From Branchipolynoe longqiensis (taxonomy: Eukaryota; Annelida; Polychaeta; Phyllodocida; Polynoidae), in contig CM059190.1 of the NCBI GenBank assembly GCA_030323885.1, forward strand, positions 101,602,483 through 101,666,482: a stretch of 64,000 nucleotides of DNA, written 5' to 3'. The notes beneath the pieces are model-generated. The model ran no database searches, had not been told where the DNA came from, and worked only from the letters and a program-made list of their open reading frames with translations. Of the stretch, positions 58,454-64,000 are shown piece after piece. A program made the position numbers and the translations under genes. Positions within the stretch are counted from its first letter, which is position 1. Every line of letters begins with the position of its first letter.

Positions 58454-58726
58454 CAGGGATGAAATTGGTCTCCGGGGAAAAAAAGCGAAATGTGGATATT
58501 CTCCCATAGGTTTAGCATTGTCAGGGAATCGCAGACACTTTCCGGAAGTCGGGTTTTATATATATTGGAATACGCTGATAGGGGTGCTCCGTTTGAAGCA
58601 TGTATTAGTAGTAAGTATACACTGATAGTGCTGAGGCGTCTGCACCACATATTAGTATACGCTGATGGTGCTGCAGGATTGAAAAATCCCGGAAATCCGC
58701 GAAATCGCGCAGATCTTTCATCCATG
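58454..58726. mobile_element. hAT-like element, shorter copy
   Basis: It starts CAGGGATGAAATTGG and ends CTTTCATCCATG. It is close to the copy at 8146 but lacks the microsatellite. Confidence 0.7.
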
Positions 58727-59082
58727 CCCATTACAATGTTAACCAACCTCACTAGGTCCTTGAGAACCTGCCTGGTAAACTTTACTACTGCATTGATGGC
58801 AATTAGTGGGGACGCATTCCCATGTAAAATTTAATGGGTTATTTTACTAACCAAATTAATTACTATTTTTTTTAAAGGCATTACAGAGTAAAGACTAAAA
58901 TACATTGCATAAACTCAAATTCATAGAGCATACAATAACAACAATGTTCAAAGAAGAAAATAAGCCTTTTTATGAGAGAGAGCCTTAGACAGTTCATGGA
59001 CTGGGGGAGGGGGAGCAAGAGAGAGAAGCGGATGCAAATTGTTCAAACATTCCACAGATGGCTGCATTCCAAGTGAACTGAG

Positions 59083-59180
59083 GTGCACTCACCTCCCCAG
59101 GTGAGAACATCCACATACACAGGTAGGCATGGGCGGGTTGATTGTATTGGGAAGCCTAAATGGTTAGGATACTAGCCTGG
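59083..59180 (+). mobile_element. SINE head type 3, degraded
   Basis: TGCACTCACCTCCCCAGGTG, ACAGGTAGGCATGGGC and AAATGGTTAGGATACTAGCC match the copies at 44269 and 58257. Confidence 0.55.
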
Positions 59181-59187
59181 AATAATG

Positions 59188-59250
59188 ATTTGTTTGTTTG
59201 TTTGTTTGGGTTTTAGCTCGTAGCAACATCTATGGTCATATCAGGATGTT
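59188..59250 (-). mobile_element. SINE 3'-end fragment
   Basis: A TTTG repeat, then GGGTTTTAGCTCGTAGCAAC and TATGGTCATATCAGGATG only. Confidence 0.6.
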
Positions 59251-59365
59251 GGAAAAGTGATGATGTGGGTTTGAACTGAAGCGCAATTTCCCTTCATTTA
59301 CAGCAAGCGCCTCATGCTTCTACACCACGATACTCAGTTACTAGATCCAGTTTATTCAAGTTGGG

Positions 59366-59575
59366 GAGTATGATGAAAGCGTCAAATTTTCAAAACCAAA
59401 GAATTGATCTAGATTAGATTTTGTATAACTTAGATAATGGTGCATTTAAGTATTTGTTAGTGCATAGAAGGAATACTAAGTCAATTTAATAGAACATGTA
59501 ACTGCTGAAGCATATGGTGTCAGAATTTGAAGTGCATATAAAAATAATAATCTTGTAATGCAGTGAAATTATTCT
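59366..59575 (+). mobile_element. TTAA-family element, truncated
   Basis: GATGAAAGCGTCAAATTTTC and the following core match the family. The right half is missing. Confidence 0.6.
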
Positions 59576-59978
59576 GGAAACATTTTACATTAGATAAAAC
59601 ACCATTTCATGTGTGCGTATTCAGCGTTCAAAATAAGGTGTGTCCGGACCAAGTGAGAGTAGGCACGGACAAGCAAAATATGGCTTGAGCTTTTCCGTTG
59701 GACAAGTGAGAGTTTTGGGCTGAAACTCAGTAGGAAGTAATTTTGGTCGGTGACTCAGTGTGAGCTAATTTACCATGTCAGTTTGAAGTCATTCAAATGT
59801 AATTTACGTTATCTATGACATTAGCTTTGTCTGTGTCATTATATTACCATGACGTTGGTTAACTGAGATAATAAAGGTAAGTACTGCGGAAAAGTGAAAA
59901 TTCACACGGACAAGTGAACAATTCTGTTTATTTCTATCACTAGTCTTCACCACCTCCACATCATCTTCCACTATTTAA

Positions 59979-60018
59979 GCTGAAGCTGCGACCTGGCGTT
60001 CTAGGTCGCAGCTTCAGC
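59979..60018. other. Perfect 16-bp hairpin at an insertion site
   Basis: GCTGAAGCTGCGACCT and AGGTCGCAGCTTCAGC pair fully around an 8-nt loop. The element at 60018 begins at its end. Confidence 0.9.
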
Positions 60019-60677
60019 ATACCTGCCAACTTTTGTTAAACGAAAATCCTAATAATAGAAATCCATCCGAGCGAAGCGAGGCACGCAAGCGTTCTAGGGG
60101 GGTCCGGGGGCATGCCCCCCCCCAATTTTGTTGTTGAAAAATACATAAAAAAATGGTGGATTCTGGTGCATTTTCAGAGACATTTTAGGCACATTATTAA
60201 AGAAATTATTACCAGTTTTCAGCCTAAATACTAGAGTGAGTAAAGTTAAAAGTACATGTATATATGTATATAAAATGGAAACTATCAGGCGATTAAAGTC
60301 TTTACGGTCATAAACAATGTTTGACTGCCTACAAACTACAATCTTTTAGATTGACAGATTGAAAACTCAGACAAACGGACGGACAGCAGCATACCATGAG
60401 GCCAACAAAAAAATATTCTTTGTTTCCCCCCACACAACCATTTTATTGAGTAGGTAGCGCAATTGGACCAATGGATATGCGTGTACTATTACCAGCGTAA
60501 AGTAATCGGGACAGGTGTAAAACCCGCATACTCCGCGGTGCGGGCGGGACGCGGGACGGATTTTTTTTTCGAATTTGATTTTGAAAAAGCGGAATAATAT
60601 GTTTATAATTCGTAGGGCGGAATGAGAATAACAAAATTGTAATTATTCCGCCAAAATCGTAATAGTTGGCAGGTATG
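60018..60677. mobile_element. 660-bp inverted-repeat element
   Basis: The termini CATACCTGCCAACT are inverted and CTTCAG is duplicated at 60012-60017 and 60678-60683. The sequence near 51320 shows the joined, empty form of the flanks (GCAGCTTCAGTCCTTC). The interior holds GGGGTCCGGGGGCATGCCCC, a GC-rich motif. Confidence 0.8.
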
Positions 60678-61066
60678 CTTCAGTCCTTCCTCAGGGGCAA
60701 GCGAAACTTCGACCAAACGCATTGGATAATGGTTGCTTTCTGGAGTGGCTTAAAGCAACATTAAGTCTAGCACTACTTAAACACTTATACAAGTGAAACC
60801 TGTAAGTACCGGTATCCCCTATGCACACAGCCACTCATTCATCCGCTCCCCACAAGCCCTTGCCTCCTGCTCAGTTACATGCTTTGTATTAGCAACAACA
60901 GTAGAATCAGACAGATCTGAACGGTGATAGAAATAAGCAACAATTTTCACTTATCCAGAGAACAAGCCTAGCATGATTTTCACTTGCCCTCCTGAATTTT
61001 CACTTTTCTGCAGTTGCACCTGCATATTGTACATATATATATATATGCATATTATATATGCATATA

Positions 61067-61234
61067 CAGTAAAACCTCTCTAAATCGATCGACATTGGGA
61101 CCGACATTAAATGGTGGTGGTCGGTTTAGGGAGTTAGTATATCGTTACAATAGTATTGTTGGGGCCCAAATAAAGCATGTCGATATAGGGGAGTGGTCGA
61201 TCTGTGGATGTGGTCGGTTACGGAGGTTTTACTG
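61067..61234. mobile_element. pogo/mariner-like element, 168 bp
   Basis: TA flanks both ends. The termini are CAGTAAAACCTCTC and, inverted, CAGTAAAACCTCCG. The interior has GGGGAGTGGTCGATCTGTGG, shared with the copy at 55731. It lies inside the right arm of the element 59622-61403. Confidence 0.85.
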
Positions 61235-61760
61235 TATAAACATGCGTACGCACACATAATATATATATATATATATAATGGAAAGCAAACAAAATCATGA
61301 AACACATGTTTTTCAGCCCAAAATGATCACATGTCCAACGGAATATTTTGCTTTATCCGTGGCTACTCTCACTTGGATCGGAAAAGCCTTATTTTGAACG
61401 CTGTTGAAAGCACGTTGAGCATACCTTTACAACACCCTCCCCCCTCCCACCCACTTGGTCACTCTGCTTCTGTGCAAAAACACATGACAATTAATATTCT
61501 GGTAGCACTTGGGCACGTCAGTTTCAAAAACACAGCTGGCAGACTATTTACAATATATCACCCAGAGCTATGTGACGTATGACCCTGGATGATGCGAGCC
61601 ATCGTCCGAGCTGTCCGGCACACACGCCAGTTATTTGCTGTATTCGCATCTCGAATGGCTAAAGCAGCAGTCCAATGAAAGGATCAGCTTGTCAAAACCA
61701 AAACACTTATGTAGATTTGTTTTCTAGATATGTAGATTTGATTTTACAAATTCAACTTAA

Positions 61761-62441
61761 ATTTGCATAGTCCGATGGGTTTGAGTTTCTGTCATTTTCT
61801 GATATAAACAGATTAGAGTGATTGTTATAATCAAAGACCCTATAATACTAAGACGGCTCACTCCCTATCTCTCCCATGGAAATGTAAAGTTTGCAGTGCC
61901 ACCTTGTGGTGGGTTTGATCAGCCTGGTTGGTGTTTCACATGTAAACACATACAATTATATTTTACATGAGATAGGTAAGTATGAATACACATCAATATG
62001 AAATTGCTATGAACAAATACACATCACCATCATCACACATTCATATATACATATAATATAACTTCTGTTTAACCAAGAGCCAGCGCACCAAGTGGTGGGT
62101 TTGATCATTTTGATTACACAGTACAGGCTGAGTGAGCCGTCTTAGTATTATAGGGTCTTTGTTATAATCTACCCTACTTTCATTTGAAGTAACTCTTATT
62201 TTAAATAGCTAACCTTTGAGATATTTGAAGTGCAAACAAGCAAAATTAGTTTTGACAAGCTTGCCAAAACTGACACCATAGGTTTCTGCAGTAATTGGTT
62301 CTGTTAACTTGCCTCAGTATTCCCTTCTATGTGGTGACAGATGTTTAACAAGTGCACCAGTATTTAAGTTAGATATCTAGAATCAAATTGAGATACTTGT
62401 TTTGGTTTTGAAAATTTGATGCTTCATCGGACTATGCAGCT
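61761..62441 (-). mobile_element. TTAA-flanked element, second self-insertion
   Basis: The ends are ATTTGCATAGTCCGATG and CATCGGACTATGCAGCT with TTAA on both sides (61757-61760, 62442-62445). Subtracting the nested 328-bp element and its 9-bp duplication leaves 344 bp, the family length. Confidence 0.85.
61833..62160. mobile_element. 328-bp inverted-repeat element with 31-bp perfect termini
   Basis: The first 31 bp (starting AAAGACCCTATAATACTA) are repeated exactly, inverted, at the right end. GTTATAATC flanks both sides (61824-61832, 62161-62169). Uninterrupted relatives (for example near 28265) have it once, so the duplication is 9 bp (or 7 bp if one base is given to the element). A subterminal GTGGTGGGTTTGATCA occurs twice in direct orientation. 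No open frame is seen. It is unrelated in sequence to 28545-28956. Confidence 0.9.
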
Positions 62442-62921
62442 TTAAATACTGGTGACACTTATCACACATTTATTGGTTGCATAGAACTGTGAATGAATAC
62501 TGTGTCAATACAATAGAATCCGTCACGGTTGAACCAAACCGATAATGTCCAGTATTCTAACATGCATGCCAGAATTTGTTGTTCACGGTTTCGCTTAGAA
62601 TACCTTTCAAGTTAACCCTATCAAATACAGCTTACTTCCCGTTAAAGTAAAGTACAATCGCCAGCTTAATATATGTAACAAGTGAAACAAAAGAGCACAG
62701 ACACGTTTACACTGAAAACACAAGGACATTTGCTTCAAATCAATATGTATTCTATTGAGATTATGAAACACCGTGTAAAAAACAAATCAGTTTATCCTGA
62801 GCAAATGCATAAGCAGATAGTATGTTGATCGTTGCAATGGACAAAGTTTTGTCCCATATTGCTTAGCACTTAGTAACACGTGTTATCAAATTGACTTCTA
62901 TGCAGCAATAGGTGTTTTAAT

Positions 62922-63064
62922 CAGGGCACCAGAATAGGTAGTGACCAGTATACATTTTTAAGTCATCGCGTTGACTCGTCAAGGGCTAAAACGCATGGGT
63001 TCGAATCTCACGATCTACCAAAGCGAGAGACAGACACTCAACTCTTTCGACAATCCCGTCTGGT
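62922..63064 (-). mobile_element. SINE fragment, head type 2
   Basis: CCAGAATAGGTAGTGACCAG, GGGTTCGAATCTCACGATC and CGACAATCCCGTCTGG. Confidence 0.65.
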
Positions 63065-63507
63065 ACTAGAATCTAAGTAGGACATGTATGATCAAAATAG
63101 GCAAGTGCTTTGGTTCTAGACAATTTTATGTTTTAGTCAGATTATGTAACTTTAAACCGATAGCGAGTTGGGCTGGATGGAGAGTGTGTTTGTGTGTGTG
63201 TGTGTGTGTGGGGGGGGGGGGGGCAGCATGCATTGCGGCCGAGGTTAGCAAAGCTGAAAGTGAGGCTGACGTGAATATTTTGTAAATGTAGGATAGCTGC
63301 ACACCAATATGTTTAGTTAAACAACACCAACAATTACACCAAGCACCTAGACCTGAATACATGTTTCCATTAGGAGTTAGGAAATTTAACGTATATATTA
63401 TTGTTGTTAAATTAACAATAAACAATTTTTTTTAAATGGACTCCCAAGCAAGAAGGAAATAAATATTTGCAGATATAGCATAATTGTACACATGGATGCT
63501 TCTAATG

Positions 63508-63842
63508 CTTTTGTTTGTTTGTTGTTTTACGTCCTAGCAACATCTAAGTTCATATCAGAACGGGTACCGACTTGTGACAGTGCGCACTCATTGCAACTTT
63601 ATAGTGCTGCCCCACTGGAATACCAGGCCACCAGCACCACGATCTGATATCGCACTCAGTCACAATATCCTGACACTGAGCCAACCAGTCCGTGTCCTAT
63701 CCTAATAATGCCGAGCGCCAGGCTAGGAAGCAACAAGTATCAATTTTGAAGTCATTGGTTTTACTCGACCAGGGTTCGAACCCACAACCCCACGATCTAC
63801 CGACACGGGAGACGGACGCTCTAACTCATTCGGCCATCCCTT
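63508..63842 (-). mobile_element. tRNA-derived SINE, near full length (head type 2)
   Basis: Read on the minus strand: GGATGGCCGAATGAGTTAGA, B box GGGTTCGAACCC, body, then TTAGATGTTGCTAGGACGT and a CAAACAAACAAA tail. Confidence 0.9.
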
Positions 63843-64000
63843 CTAATGCATAGGCGAAGAAAAATCTATAATTACACTGGGTGTCTCGTTATAAGTTTGA
63901 ATTAATAATATATCAGTTATTATAAACAGTGGCAACTTGAAAGTAGCCTTAGCGATTTAACACACTTTTGTGTCCAAAAGTCTGAAGTCTTATGGTTAAG

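Larger units (their letters stand above)
59622..61403. mobile_element. 1.78-kb foldback-like element with nested inserts
   Basis: The ends CAGCGTTCAAAATAAG are inverted, and similarity between arms extends about 100 bp (CCAAGTGAGAGTA, TTTTGGGCTGAAA). A second paired block lies at 59885-59942 and 60920-61020 (AAAAGTGAAAATTCA, TTATTTCTATCAC). The middle holds another element (60018-60677), and a pogo-like element sits in the right arm. A 129-bp relative lies at 38449-38577. Confidence 0.75.
61661..62695 (+). mobile_element. TTAA-flanked element, host copy of a second nest
   Basis: 61661-61760 and 62446 to about 62695 form one plus-oriented copy of the 348-bp family. It is diverged, and its left TTAA is degraded. 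It is split at AACTTA/ATACTGG by a reversed copy at 61761-62441. Confidence 0.7.
53708..64000 (-). other. Start of the next upstream kinase intron
   Basis: I see no segment matching the expected preceding exon (the part ending GVGIPHI-R) up to the window end, so this intron exceeds 10 kb or the exon is not recognisable. 54170-54650, 55095-55290, 58740-59080 and 62700-62920 show nothing of note. A CA/GT run with poly-G lies at 63190-63225. Confidence 0.6.

Overview
This window is animal nuclear DNA and nearly all of it is intron. No bacterial features are present. The only gene I can name is a casein kinase I alpha ortholog (CSNK1A1 type) on the minus strand. Five exons, with boundaries at matching phases, are spread from 53707 down to 18745 and encode about 235 contiguous residues from the middle of the kinase fold to the start of the C-terminal tail. 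The 5' exons (glycine loop, VAVK lysine) are not seen and should lie beyond 64000. A possible 3' terminal exon with a strong acceptor lies at 4984-4691. The many tRNA-derived SINEs, with a shared body and AAC-rich tails, fit a mollusc or other lophotrochozoan, but this is an inference I could not test by search.

Layout: 1-1080 holds a diverged satellite of about 200 bp. 4.5-5.0 kb holds the candidate terminal exon. 6.1-6.4 kb has a 24-bp array carrying CACGTG boxes. 12.9-13.55 kb is a 36-bp minisatellite open on both strands. 17.4-18.1 kb is a diverged tandem of about 174 bp. 18.7-29.5 kb carries four kinase exons, a 39-bp minisatellite (25.3-26.7 kb) and a three-level nested transposon stack (28.1-29.25 kb). 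33.2-34.4 kb has an uninterrupted 5'-truncated non-LTR reverse transcriptase. 39.86-43.61 kb is a 47-bp minisatellite of about 80 copies, and 46.6-47.2 kb a 30-bp minisatellite. 51.69-53.6 kb is a tandem array in which the last 30 nt of a kinase exon, with its 5' splice site, are repeated about 13 more times downstream in the intron. 56.3-58.2 kb is a 39-bp tandem. 59.6-62.7 kb is a dense set of nested inverted-repeat elements.

Mobile DNA dominates. There are about 25 SINE copies with at least three head types on related 3' ends, and a family of about 348 bp flanked by TTAA that twice inserted into itself. There are also two different inverted-repeat elements with apparent 9-bp target duplications, a hAT-like family, a TA-flanked pogo/mariner-like family, a pair of 440-bp elements, and a 1.78-kb foldback-like element. 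The most unusual observation is that the 24-kb intron after exon 53581-53707 carries two independent arrays whose transcribed strand repeats a 5' splice-site-like sequence. One array holds 13 exact copies of the CAG|GTACAC donor. The other holds dozens of AAG|GTACAC-like sites in the 47-bp units.
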